From Lycium barbarum (taxonomy: Eukaryota > Streptophyta > Magnoliopsida > Solanales > Solanaceae): a DNA stretch of 64,000 nucleotides. Location of the stretch: contig NC_083344.1 in assembly GCF_019175385.1 (NCBI RefSeq), positions 2,270,965 through 2,334,964 on the forward strand, given 5' to 3'. The notes under the pieces are model-generated. The model ran no database searches, was not told the origin of the DNA, and saw nothing but the letters and a program-made list of their open reading frames with translations. The translations under genes were made by a program, and so were the position numbers. This document shows positions 1 to 10,332 of this stretch, piece after piece (within the stretch, counting starts at the first letter, position 1; every line of letters begins with the position of its first letter).

Positions 1-234
1 GTTTATCTGTCGGATTTTTATGCTTTAATCACATTATTAATAGACCATCTTAAACGCTCAATTCATTACACAAAACAATATCCATCTCTTATCAAACTCG
101 CAACGGCTTCAGTTTCTTCAACTTGATCTTAGTTTTATCTCTACTGTTTCTCTTTCTCTAGCTTTCTTCCAATATTTTCCATACAGCCCCCTTTTTTTCC
201 AGCTCTGAGTAACTAAATATCAAGACTCTTGAAA
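1..234 (+). promoter_or_regulatory. CNL gene upstream region and 5' leader
   Basis: This is the sequence in front of the CNL start codon. It contains a long pyrimidine-rich leader stretch (about 105-205) and a good initiation context at 235 (aaaATGG). No clear TATA box was found, and the promoter is probably cut by the window edge. Blocks resembling this region recur near 13435, 13545, 16240, 43070 and 43205, which marks it as part of a duplicated NLR upstream unit. Confidence 0.5.
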
Positions 235-2811
235 ATGGTTGATGCCTTTGTGTCATTTGCAGTTGAAAGCCTGGGGAATTTCCTCATAAAGGAAGTTAAC
301 TTGCGTTTAAGTCTGAAAAAGGAAGTGCACTGGCTGCAAAATGAGCTACTCTTCATGCAGTCTTTCCTCAAAGATGCAGAAGAAAAGCAAGATAGAGATC
401 ATAAAGTTCAACAATGGGTGTTTGAGATCAACTCTATTGCTAATGACGCTGTCGCTATACTAGAGACTTACAGTTTTGAGGCTGGTAAAGGCGATGATGA
501 TGAATCTACTAGTCGTCTTAAGGCTTGCGCTCGCATATGCAGGAAGGAGGCCAAATTCTGCACCGTCAGCAAGGAGATCCGATCCCTCAAGCAGAGGCTC
601 AAGGATATGTCCAGCAAACAAGAGACATATGGTATCAGAAGAAGGATTGTAGAAGAAGGACCAAGTAACAGGCCTAACAATCGTTCCTCTTTGGCTAGAG
701 AATTGAGGAGGACTACCTCCTATATGGATAAGCAGGATCAGATTTTTGTTGGCTTTAAAGATGATGTAGATAGATTGCTTGCTGAACTTGTCAAAGCAGA
801 GCCACGCCGAACTGTCATCTCCATTTATGGCATGGGCGGGTTAGGCAAGACTACTCTTGCAAAACATCTCTACCACTCCCCTAGCCTAACCGGTATCTTC
901 AATGCACATGCTTGGGTATGTGTTTCTCAACAGTATAACACCACGGATCTCCTCAAGGAGACCATCAAATCCATCCAAGGATGTGACAGGGAAACTCTAG
1001 ATCTGCTGGAAAAGATGACGGTCACAGATCTAGAAAAGCACCTTCGGAATATACTGAAAGAGAAAAAATATCTGGTGGTAGTTGATGATGTATGGCAAAA
1101 AGAAGCATGGCAAAGTCTGGAAAGAGCACTCCCAGATAGTAATAATGGAAGTAGAGTTATTATTACCACGCGCAATGAGGATGTGGCCAACAGAGCTGAT
1201 GACAACAGTCTTCCCTATAACCTTCATTTCCTAACAAAAGAAGAAAGTTGGGACCTGTTTCGCAGGAAATTACTCGACGTTGAGGCAATGATCCCAGCAA
1301 TGGAAATGCTAGCTAGGGATATGGTGGGCAAATGTGGAGGCTTACCTCTTGCAATTGTTGCACTAAGCGGGCTTCTTTCACATAAAAGGGGGCTAGAAGA
1401 ATGGGAAAGAGTGAAGGAACATCTTTGGAACCATGTGAAAAATGACTCCATTCCAATCTCGGACATACTGTCCCAGAGCTACAATGATTTGCCAACTGCG
1501 CTCAAACAATGTTTTCTTTACTTTGGTATTTTTCCGGAAGATCGTCGGATTGATGCTGAAAACCTAATGCGGTTGTGGATGGCCGATGGATTGATACCAA
1601 GAGGAGAAGAAAGAATGGAGGATGTAGCTCAAGACTTCCTGAATGAGCTGATAAGGCGAAGCTTGGTTCAAGTCGTAAAGACATTTTGGGAAGAAGTTAC
1701 TGAATGTAGGATTCATGATCTACTTCGGGATCTTGCCATACAGAAGGCATCGGAGGTAAAGTTCTTTCACACTTATGGTCCGAGAGAGCAGTCCACATCC
1801 TCCTCATGTCGCAGACATACCATCCATGGTCAAGGAGAAAGGTACCTCACTCTTGATTTTTCCAAATTGAACTTAAGGTCAGTTACATTCTTTGATCAAG
1901 AAGGTCTTAAGCTGAATAGGATAAAGTTCCGCAAGATGTTCCAACATTTATATGTGCTATACTTGGAGATGGGTATTGACAGATTTACACTACCAGATGC
2001 CATAGGAAGTTTGTACAACCTCAGATACTTAGGCTTTTCAGGTGATTGTGATATCCCCTCCTCCATAGGCAACCTCAAGAATTTACTGACACTCCACGTC
2101 TTGGAGGAACAATATAGTAGAATATGCCGACTACCTCCTGAGATCGCTAACCTAGTAAATCTAAGACATTTAGTCGTTCGATATACAGAACCTCTGCAAC
2201 ATATAAACAAATTCACAAGTCTTCAAGTTCTTAGAAGCGTTTATTGTGATCAGTGGCGAGATGTTAACCCAGTTGATTTAGTCAATCTTCGAGAATTATG
2301 CATGTATCGTATTGAGAAATCTTACTCCCTAAACAACATTAGCAGCTTGAAAAGCCTTAGCACTCTCATATTGGGGGTTTTTGGTGATGAATCATTCCCA
2401 GCCCTAGAATTTCTTAGTTCTTGTCAAAAGCTCCAGAAATTGTGGTTAAAAGGGAGAATAGAAAAACTGCCCCCGTCAAACCCATTTCCAAATTCAATCA
2501 CAATGATGATCCTTGAGTTGTCACTCCTCATGGAAGATCCGATGCCTATTCTGGGAATGTTGCCAAACCTAAGGGATCTCCAATTAATAGAAGATGCCTA
2601 TTCTGGAAAAGAAATTACCTGCAGTGAAAACAGCTTCAGTCAACTGGAGTTCCTTCGTCTTCAAGATCTTGAGAAGCTAGAAAGATGGGATTTAGGCACA
2701 AGTGCAATGCCTCTGATTAAAGGTCTTTGTATCTTTCAATGTCCAAATCTAAAAGAGATTCCAGAGAGAATGAAACGCGTGGAGAAGTTGGAGAGATCTC
2801 GTTTTTTATGA
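235..2811 (+). CDS. CC-NB-ARC-LRR disease resistance protein (RPP8/RPP13-like CNL)
   Basis: This intronless 858-residue open frame encodes a cytoplasmic NLR immune receptor that would bind ADP/ATP and detect pathogen effectors. The ATG at 235 is chosen because the in-frame codon at 229 is only TTG. Domains in order are an Rx-type coiled coil (about 1-150), an NB-ARC (about 170-510) and leucine-rich repeats (about 540-858). Visible motifs are the P-loop GMGGLGKTT (199-207), kinase-2 YLVVVDDVW (279-287), RNBS-B GSRVIITTR (305-313), GLPL in CGGLPLAIVAL (367-377), RNBS-D CFLYFGIFPEDR (426-437) and an MHD-type motif reading IHD (about 493-495). The EDVID motif of the coiled coil is not recognisable; NDAVAILETY lies where it is expected. 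Length and motif order are normal for the family, so the gene may be functional. LRR-only copies lie downstream. The recognised pathogen cannot be read from sequence. Confidence 0.95.
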   Translation: MVDAFVSFAVESLGNFLIKEVNLRLSLKKEVHWLQNELLFMQSFLKDAEEKQDRDHKVQQWVFEINSIANDAVAILETYSFEAGKGDDDESTSRLKACARICRKEAKFCTVSKEIRSLKQRLKDMSSKQETYGIRRRIVEEGPSNRPNNRSSLARELRRTTSYMDKQDQIFVGFKDDVDRLLAELVKAEPRRTVISIYGMGGLGKTTLAKHLYHSPSLTGIFNAHAWVCVSQQYNTTDLLKETIKSIQGCDRETLDLLEKMTVTDLEKHLRNILKEKKYLVVVDDVWQKEAWQSLERALPDSNNGSRVIITTRNEDVANRADDNSLPYNLHFLTKEESWDLFRRKLLDVEAMIPAMEMLARDMVGKCGGLPLAIVALSGLLSHKRGLEEWERVKEHLWNHVKNDSIPISDILSQSYNDLPTALKQCFLYFGIFPEDRRIDAENLMRLWMADGLIPRGEERMEDVAQDFLNELIRRSLVQVVKTFWEEVTECRIHDLLRDLAIQKASEVKFFHTYGPREQSTSSSCRRHTIHGQGERYLTLDFSKLNLRSVTFFDQEGLKLNRIKFRKMFQHLYVLYLEMGIDRFTLPDAIGSLYNLRYLGFSGDCDIPSSIGNLKNLLTLHVLEEQYSRICRLPPEIANLVNLRHLVVRYTEPLQHINKFTSLQVLRSVYCDQWRDVNPVDLVNLRELCMYRIEKSYSLNNISSLKSLSTLILGVFGDESFPALEFLSSCQKLQKLWLKGRIEKLPPSNPFPNSITMMILELSLLMEDPMPILGMLPNLRDLQLIEDAYSGKEITCSENSFSQLEFLRLQDLEKLERWDLGTSAMPLIKGLCIFQCPNLKEIPERMKRVEKLERSRFL

Positions 2812-3133
2812 AGCTTTTCAAGCATAATAGCAGAGGTAACAAGATCCCAATCCCTAATGACCCATTTCTTTAATTTATTTTACTCATTCTGCCGCACATC
2901 TCTTAGTATTAGGTTTAATTTTATTTTATTTTTATTTTTTACAACACAAACTTACTAATAAAAGTCAATTACAAATAATTGGCTATAAGTAAATTAATTA
3001 TGGCTGAGATTTTATCTTGTATGACAAAAGTAATTATTTTGATTTTCATGGGGTATACTTTCCTAAAAAATGTTTGTTGGTGTTTAGTAGGTGAATGAAA
3101 ATAACTTCGAAAACATATATCTTAAAATTACAA

Positions 3134-3166
<33 letters not shown>

Positions 3167-3378
3167 TAATAATAATAATAATAATAATAATAGTAGAAGC
3201 ACATTGGAGAGTTTCTTGATGAAAATTTGAATATGAAAAATTATCAAAACTGTTTCAGTATTGGTTGGAGCAACTAATATAAAATTAAATATAATTCTAT
3301 AGAAAATGACTTTCACCATTAAGTGAACATTATAATTACTCTTTAATTTAGGTAATTGTTAAATCTGTTGTCTTTTAT
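2812..3378 (+). other. CNL 3' flank, possible 3'UTR intron
   Basis: This AT-rich sequence follows the CNL stop. A donor-like AGAG/GTAAC lies about 20 bases after the stop, and an acceptor-like AACAG lies just past the segment near 3426, so a 3'UTR intron is possible. The downstream pseudogene copy lacks this whole segment. Confidence 0.35.
3135..3192. repeat. (ATT)n/(AAT)n palindromic microsatellite
   Basis: A run of ATT units switches to AAT units, so the tract is self-complementary and can fold into a hairpin. It lies in the 3' flank of the CNL gene. Confidence 0.95.
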
Positions 3379-4060
3379 TGAATACTACTAATTATTATTT
3401 TATGTCTTACAATTTGGGTGAAACAGGAGAAACAACTAGCTGTTAGTGGAAAATAAATTGGTAGATGCGGGTACTATTGCGAACCACTTGAAGACATTCA
3501 CATTGTAGAAGCATTAATCAAATTTCAGGGCTGTTAATGAGAGCTTATCTCAAACTTGAATATTTTGCTTTTGTTTTTGAGTGTTTACTTTCCTTTTGTT
3601 TTGGGTTTTATTGAGTGTGTGGAATTGGTTTGAATAAAATTGTTTCTGGGATTCTCTGCAAGAATGATTTTGTGATGTTTTAATTTTCCTTTGCTCTCTT
3701 TTACTGCTTAAATGCAGATCCTTCATCTAGCTTATGCTTTTTTATTTTTAGACTTTACTTATCATGCAGGGTCTGTCTGATAGAGATTCTTAGACGTTCC
3801 ATTACGGGTTATGTATTTGTTGAGGATTATGACTTAGCATAGGAAGATGATTCAGATATTGTTATCTATGACTACTATGTTGAGATTTTTATCTATGACT
3901 ACTATGTTGAGATTTATTAAACTTCCTCTGTTATTTAGTTATCGATTGGCTAATGAAGTTAATTATGATGTATCCTATCGGTTCGCTCTATCTCGGGGTA
4001 GTTGGATGATGGTCACTGCCACTGTCTACCTCCGTTTTAATTTATTTTGGGTGTCAACGA
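3379..4060 (+). repeat. CNL downstream block, copy 1 of a duplication
   Basis: This block closely matches 7559-8230, including the segment reading GGAGAAACAACTAGCTG and the run up to the MITE. It has no convincing long coding frame. A 72-codon open frame (3847-4065) runs into the MITE and is probably chance. The block shows that the downstream flank of the CNL was duplicated together with its LRR end. Confidence 0.85.
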
Positions 4061-4269
4061 AGTAGTTCTTTGACCAAATTTTTCTTATATTTTTTTTAAA
4101 TTATTTGAATTATAAATTACCATGACTTATAGTACTTTTATGTAGTTTCTAAATATATAAATTTTATTTTTATAAACTTGAAAAATTTATGTCAAAATTT
4201 ACGGTTAAAGTTATAAAGTTTGACTCTCGTAATCCGAAAAGGTTCACATACATTGAAACAGAGGGAGTA
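4027..4269. mobile_element. Stowaway-like MITE, copy 1
   Basis: This is a roughly 243-bp non-coding element with related ends: it starts TACCTCCGTTTTAATTTA and ends in CATTGAAACAGAGGGAGTA. The ends resemble the CTCCCTCYGT-type termini of a common solanaceous MITE group. The same insertion occurs at 8199-8442 in the same place of the duplicated block, so it predates the duplication. Confidence 0.75.
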
Positions 4270-5150
4270 ATAGTTGACGGCATAATAAATAAATTCATTA
4301 AGATTAATTTCATAAGGCGTCCTTAAAAATAAGGGTATTTTAAAGTCAAAAGATTGACGGCGGGGGCATTTTATTTATCTTTTTTCGATATACCAAAAAG
4401 GTATGAAATTATGCCATGATCTTTTTCTTTCTTTCACATTGTACTATTAATTTACCATTTCAATTACATATATCATTCATTTAGTATCGAGGAAGTTTCA
4501 ATATATTTGTAGGTGAGACCCCCTAACTTTTTCGATGGGGTCAATTCCAACCAGCTTATAATAAAACAATCCTAGGACATTGGCTCTGTACAGTTTCATT
4601 AAGCAACAAAAGTTTCGCTAATGATATTCACTGTTTGCTATATCTTTTTTCATATTTTGTACATAAGACTTCTATTACGGTCTTCTTTTTATATTAAGGG
4701 GGAACTTCAATTCAATAATTTAAGCTAAAGATGGTGGGGACTGCAATCGATCTAATCCATTAATTAACAATTTTCCCTTTTTATCTTTTGGTTAGTGCTC
4801 TCTATATTATTCCTTTGATTGATTTATTGTTAAGAAAGAATCTCTTTGCCTTGCCTTTCGGCTTTTCCTACCATGTAAATAGCATTTTCTCTTCAAATTG
4901 GAAATTTTTAAATTCGAATTAATCGAGTACTAAAGTTAATACTATACACTGAATGGGACCAAAAACACCAATAGGAACTTGGCACTCCGGATGTACTTTC
5001 CTTTGTCCTATATGATATTTCTCTTTTCACTTGCTTCAGTACAAAGGAAGGTAGAAAGATGTAAAATAAATAAACAAAAAAAAGGTGGATTTTCAATTAC
5101 CTATCTAGGTTTAAGTAGATCAATTAAGGTGCATCTTCTTTTTTGTATAC
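4270..5150. other. intergenic, no gene seen
   Basis: This is AT-rich DNA with no supported gene or RNA. I see no recognisable repeat other than the MITEs on either side. Confidence 0.6.
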
Positions 5151-5411
5151 TACTCTCTCTGTCCCAATTTATGCGACACTTTTCGCTTCCCGAGATTCAA
5201 ACCGCATGAATTTTGACCAACATTTTAAGATGTATTTTTTACCAAATTGATATAGGAAAAGTTACAACTTATAGTACTTTTCATTTAGTTTTCAAATATA
5301 TAAATTGTAATCTTAAAATATTGAGTTAATTAATCCAATTTTGCTTCAAAGTTTGGTCAAATTGACTCTCGAAAAAAAAAAAGTTCCACATAAATTGGGA
5401 CGGAGGGAGTA
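5151..5411. mobile_element. Stowaway-like MITE
   Basis: This is a 261-bp element with terminal inverted repeats TACTCTCTCTGTCCCAATTTA and TAAATTGGGACGGAGGGAGTA, which match at 19 of 21 positions when one is inverted. The TA at each edge fits the TA target duplication of Tc1/mariner-type MITEs. It has no coding capacity. Confidence 0.88.
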
Positions 5412-5890
5412 TCAAATTACCTTAACCTACAATGTAATGGCAATTAGTTACCCTATGTTTATTAGAATATCACTAAATGTATATTATAATTATATCAATT
5501 GTGTAAATATCGTTTACATTAAAGAGCATAAACTTCATATGTATTGTGGTAACCAAAATTTTTTCGTCAATCAAATTGGTACCACAGTCTAGGATACATG
5601 CCCTCATGACTTAAAATAGTGGCAAAATCATAAATTTCATCAATTTTTTTAAAGGAATAATATATTTTTTGTCTATATAAGATTAATATATTTTGATCTA
5701 TATATAGGTATAATTTCTTTTCACTGAAAGTGTTTAAAGTGACCACCCTTTGATCTATGTGACTGCTCCTCTAGCTAAGGAGAAGAATCAAAATCATGGT
5801 TTTTGTTAACAAACAAATACTTTAATAAGTTCTTCTAACAGAAAAGATTCAATGAAATTTTCGCTATGAGATAGAGTATAAATCTTACCC
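5412..5890. other. intergenic, no gene seen
   Basis: AT-rich sequence without a supported feature. An 83-codon frame that starts inside the MITE and runs into this stretch (5341-5592) is judged to be chance. Confidence 0.55.
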
Positions 5891-6660
5891 TTCGCTCAAA
5901 TCCATGATGATAAGTCAGGAGTGGTGGCACTATGGGTGGAGATGTAGAAGTAACTCCAGATTCTTCAAAAATGGGGAAGACTGGTGGCGCTGTGGATAGA
6001 AATGTAAAAGTAACAGTAGATTCCTCAAAAGTAGGTATAAATAAGACCTCAGATATGTCAGAATGATAAGAAGATGATGTAAAGAAAGGTTAAGACTCAA
6101 AAAATGTGACATAAGCTGATATAAGGTACCGACGAAGATCATGTGAGTGGAAAAAATACCCCCTTTTAAATCCGAGAATAGCCAATAAAGACACATATGA
6201 AGGCACGAGGGCTAATTTATCTTTCCCCAAAGACACGAGTGGAAAGAGAGTATAGAGGTGATTGAAGAAACACTACTGAATAAGGAATTTGATTCTAAAT
6301 TGAAGATGAGGGCGTCCGATTAATTAAATAGCAAGATGTGAAAACTGTATCTACCTGAAAAGCGGGGCATGAGACTAAATGAGAAGAGTGCGAGCAGTCT
6401 CAATGAGGTGCATGTTCTTCCACTCTGCTACTCAATCTGGCTGAGGAGTGTATAGACGGGATGTCTGATGAATAATTTCTTGGTGAGTCGTAAATTGCTG
6501 AAACTGGGAGGACAAACATTCTAAGGCATTATTACTACGAAATGTACTAATAGAGACACTAAATTGATTTTGTATTTTAGCACAAAAACTCTGAAATATA
6601 GAAACAACTCAGAAGGATCTTTCATTGAGAAAATCCATGTACATATTGAATTTTTTTTAT
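5890..6660 (-). pseudogene. Ty1/copia polyprotein fragment (integrase to pre-RT region), degenerate
   Basis: Read on the minus strand, conceptual translation resembles the copia integrase core. Recognisable pieces are a segment like FQSFCAKIQNQFSVSI, one like FRSNNALECLSSQFQQF, a degraded IHQTSRLYTPQPD, and VAEWKNMHLIETARTLL, which corresponds to the family's VAERKNRHLIETARTLL. Further along, GKDKLALVPSYVSLLAILGF matches the GYS region before RT, followed by YLISAYVTFFES. There are several stops and frameshifts and no LTRs nearby, so this is a dead internal fragment. The longest surviving open piece is 5930-6196. It sits between the MITE and the LRR pseudogene and may mark a rearrangement breakpoint. 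Confidence 0.85.
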
Positions 6661-6771
6661 CCTTCTTCACCCCTACTTGAAATTTTTATGACTTAACAAA
6701 TTGTCACACAATTTTGGCAAATTTTAAGAACTTTTAGGGCATTTTTATGCCACTAAAAATGATGATGTCAT

Positions 6772-7561
6772 GGAAGTTTGTACAGCCTCAGATACTTAGG
6801 CTTTACAGGTAGTTGTGATATCCCCTCCTCCATAGGCAACCTCAAGAATTTATTGACACTCCAGGCCTTGGATGAATACGCTAATGTATCCCGACTACCT
6901 CCTGAGATAGCTAACCTAGTAAATCTAAGGCATTTAATGGTTCCATATGAAGAACCTCTGCAACATATAAACAAGCTCACAAGTCTTCAAGTTCTTAGAG
7001 GCATTCGTTGTGATCAGTGGCGAAATGTTAACCCAGTTGATTTAGACAATCTTCGAGAATTAAGGATGTATGATATTAAGAAATCTTACTCCCTAAACAA
7101 CATTAGCAGCTTGAAAAACCTTAGCACTCTCGACTTGGTGTGTAATTATGATGAATCATTGCCAGCCCTAGAATTTCTTAGTTCTTGTCAAAAGCTCCAG
7201 AAATTGTGGTTAAGAGGGAGAATAGAAAAAACTGCCCCCATTTCCAAATTCAATCACAATGTTGATCCTTCAATGGTCAGAACTCATGGAAGATCCGATG
7301 CCTATTCTGAGAATGTTGCCAAACCTAAGGGATCTCCAATTACGAGGAGCTTATGAAGGAAAAGAAATTACCTGCAGTGATAACAGCTTCAGTCAACTGG
7401 AGTTCCTTCGTCTTGAAGATCTTTATAACCTAGAAAGATGGCATTTAGCCACAAGTGCAATGCCTCTGATTAAAGGTCTTGGTATCCATTACTGTGAAGA
7501 GCTAAAAGAGATTCCAGAGAGAATGAAAGACGTGGAGATGTTGGAATGGATCTACTATTGA
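6772..7561 (+). pseudogene. LRR-only truncated copy of the CNL
   Basis: This is a partial duplicate of about 2007-2790 of the intact CNL and starts abruptly in the LRR sequence (SLYNLRYLGF versus SLYSLRYLGF). It has no coiled coil or NB-ARC. The frame is open from 6778 to about 7228. An extra A in an A-run plus a 9-base loss near 7230 then shifts the frame, and the remaining LRRs continue in another frame (7259-7561). The final codons are replaced: a deletion relative to the parent joins the last LRR directly to the downstream block, which supplies the TGA. No promoter or start is evident. A translated LRR fragment cannot be excluded but is unlikely. Confidence 0.92.
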
Positions 7562-8230
7562 ATACTACTAATTATTATTTATGTCTTACAATTTCGGTGA
7601 ATCAGGAGAAACAACTAGCTGTTAGTGGAGAATAAAATGACTGATGCAGATATTGTTATGAACCACTTGAAGACATTCACATTGTAGAAGCATTAATCAG
7701 ATTTCAGGATTGTCAATGAGAGCTTATCTCAAACTTGAATATTTTGCTGTGGTTTTTGAGTGTTTAATTTCCTTTTATTTTTGGTTTTATTGAGTGTGTG
7801 GAATTGGTTTGAATAGAATTGTTTTTGGGATTCTATGCAAGAATGATTTTGTGATGTTTTAATTAATTGTTCTGCAAAATGGTTTCATTTACTCTCTTTT
7901 ACTGCTTAAATGCAGATCCTTCATGTAGCTTATGCTTTTTAATTCTTAGACTTTACTTATCATGCAGGTCTGTCTGGTAGAGATTCTTAGATGTTTCCAT
8001 TACGGGTTATGTATTTGTTGCGGATTATGCTTTCAGCATGGGAAGATGACTAAGATATTGTTATCTATGACTAATATGTTGAGATTTATTAAACTTTCCC
8101 TGTTATTTAGTTATCGATTGGCTAATGAAGTTAATTATGATGTATCCTATGGGTTCGTTCTATCTCAGGGTAGTTGGATGATGGTCACTGCCACTGTCTG
8201 CCTCCGTTTCAATTTATTTGGGGAGTCCAC
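7559..8230 (+). repeat. CNL downstream block, copy 2 of a duplication
   Basis: This is the second copy of the 3379-4060 block, joined directly to the truncated LRR because the 567-bp segment found at 2812-3378 is missing here. A 91-codon frame (7962-8237) is the counterpart of the one at 3847-4065, but the two translations differ through indels, which argues against coding. Confidence 0.85.
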
Positions 8231-8442
8231 GAGGTGATTCTTTGACCATGTTTTTCTTATATTTTTTCTAAATTATTTGGATTGTAAATTATCATGACTT
8301 ATAGTACTTTTTATGAACTTTATAAATATATAAATTTTATTTTTATCATCTTGAAATTTCTATGTTAAAATTTACAATCAAAGTTATATAGTTTGACCCT
8401 CGTAATCCGAAAAGGTTCACATGCATTGAAATGGAGGGAATA
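8199..8442. mobile_element. Stowaway-like MITE, copy 2
   Basis: This is the duplicated counterpart of the MITE at 4027-4269, with ends TGCCTCCGTTTCAATTTA and CATTGAAATGGAGGGAATA. It has diverged more at its termini than copy 1. Confidence 0.75.
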
Positions 8443-8445
8443 ATA

Positions 8446-8625
8446 GTTATGGGTTCAAATGAACCCGTAACTTTTAGCCTAGACCTAGATTTTCTATGTA
8501 AAATAGATTTTATTTTTGTAAATATTGAACTATGAACCCATAACTCAAATAAGATGATGGCTTTAGTAATTAAAACTTGAGTACTGAACCCATAAAATTA
8601 TAATCCTGAATCTGCCTTTAATCAC
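8446..8625. repeat. GGGTTCAAATGAACCC-type dispersed repeat
   Basis: The segment begins with the palindrome GGGTTCAAATGAACCC and ends near ATCCTGAATCTGCC, with several TGAACCCATAA motifs inside. A relative lies at 53104-53290. It looks like a short non-coding dispersed element; the superfamily is not determined. Confidence 0.55.
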
Positions 8626-9355
8626 TGCCCTTTAGAATTTTAAGTCATAACCACTATAGTTATCTATATAAATATATAAAGGGAAAACAACTTCAAATGC
8701 CCACAAAAATTAAAATTATCCGTATACAATAGCTACCCATTCGGCAATCATTATTACCCGAGTACCCAACTGACAAAAGAAGCTAAAGCATGCCTTTCCC
8801 TTCATTCTACTGACACCTGGTACGCACTTGTTTCAGTATTAATTGTTCAAAAAATATACGTAGTTAGTTTGACTAACGTTATGCATTTATGTTAACTTAC
8901 GAATTTGTCTTCATTTGAAATGGGAGAAATTTTCCAAATAGTATTTATATGTTTTTTTTTCATTTTCTTTTTGTCTCTTTTTTATTTTATCTTTTTCCTT
9001 TTTTTTTTTGGTCTTTTGTTTTATATTTTCAAGGTTTAAAAAAAAATACAATAACAAAAGTATTAGCTAATTATTTATACAACAACAAAAATAACAACAT
9101 ATAGTGCAAATCTAATTATTTATAGATTAATAAGAATATAAAAAAATTAATAATTAGATCACAACTAAAAAATAATTAGACTAAAGTAACTAGCTTATTT
9201 ATTAAAACCAAAGCTAATTGAAACATATTTTTATGATTTCTTAATTTTAAAAATGCAAATAAATCTTATATCTAAAATAAGACTCGACTTTTCTGCTTTT
9301 CCACAAGTAAACAATACTAAAAATAATATAAAAGTTAAAATATCAAAACGAACTT
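8626..9355. other. AT-rich intergenic, no gene seen
   Basis: This is strongly AT-rich with T-runs around 8955-9012. No gene or recognisable element was seen. Confidence 0.55.
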
Positions 9356-9895
9356 ATCCTCGATGATACTCTGTTAGTATATGACATATACCAGGTTGGT
9401 ATTTAAAGGACCAAGTTTTTTCTTGAAGGAATAAACCAACCCTTTATGATACCCTATGATTATATAATATATCCCATATTTGTATCACAGAGGACTGGAT
9501 TATTTTCTGGAATGAATGAACAGTTCCTCTATGATACTTTGTCAGTATATAATTTATATCATGTTGGTATCATAGAGATTGAGTAGTATTATTTTTTTAA
9601 GGAATGAATGTGCCATATATGATACCCGGTCAGTATATGATATATACCAGGTGACTATCATAGAGGACTAAGTGTTTTTTCTTGAAGGAATTACTGTCAG
9701 TCCTCTATGATACCCTGTCAGTATATGGTATCCAGGTTGGTATCATAGAGGATTGAGTGTTTTTCTTGAAGTGATGAATCAATCTTTTATGATACCCTGA
9801 GAGTATCTGGTATATACCATGTGTGTATCATAAAGGACTCTAAGTTTTGAATGAATGAACCAGTCTTTTATGATATTCTGTCAGTATATGAACCA
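9356..9895. repeat. Minisatellite of about 85 bp, each unit a hairpin
   Basis: Seven diverged tandem units begin at the TGATA motifs near 9363, 9447, 9532, 9620, 9708, 9790 and 9871, so the period is 81-88 bp. Each unit pairs a left arm CCTCTATGATACC with a right arm GGTATCATAGAGG around a core like CTGTCAGTATATGGTATA. The units are separated by a spacer resembling CTTGAAGGAATGAA. Confidence 0.88.
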
Positions 9896-10175
9896 GTCCA
9901 CAAACACTTAAATACATTCGTTATAATCAGAGGAAAAATGCCGGTTATAACGAATCTTAAAGAATTAATTGTGGAAGGTATTAAGAAATCTTACTCTCTA
10001 AGTATCATCAAACTGCTACCCCGCAGGTATTCAGCACTCAAGATCCAACTCCTACTTTAAAAATGTTGCCAATTCTAAGGAGTCAATTTAATAAGTACTT
10101 GGGATGGAAAGAAAAGTTTACCTGCAATAATGAGAGTCTTGGTCAGCTATATAATCTGATCGAGATTTTTTAAGT
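9886..10175 (+). pseudogene. Third, highly degraded NLR LRR relic
   Basis: Conceptual translation contains NLKELIVEGIKKSYSLSIIK, which matches NLRELCMYRIEKSYSLNNIS of the intact CNL. After a gap, MLPILRS and a segment like KFTCNNESLGQLYNL match its MLPNLRD and EITCSENSFSQLEFL. An upstream piece reading EPVHKHLNTF may match EPLQHINKFT. Frames are broken and about 270 bp of the parental LRR is missing. This is the oldest-looking remnant of the local NLR duplication series. Confidence 0.7.
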
Positions 10176-10308
10176 GAAAATAGTTACTCCTAAATAAGTT
10201 ATTATATTTCTATTTGGTATCAATACATTACAATGAGAGTTTAGAATTTATTAGATATGCCATACTTTTGTTAAATTATGTATTAAAAATGGTATACGTA
10301 CTCTTTAT

Positions 10309-10332
10309 AAAAAAAAAAAAAAAAAAAAAAAA
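10309..10332. repeat. Poly(A) tract, 24 bases
   Basis: An uninterrupted A24 run. No SINE or LINE body was recognised upstream of it. Confidence 0.95.

Noticed and set aside
3847..8237. Conserved small protein shared by 3847-4065 and 7962-8237
   Set aside because: Both frames are part of duplicated DNA, differ by indels and run into a MITE; similarity follows from the duplication.
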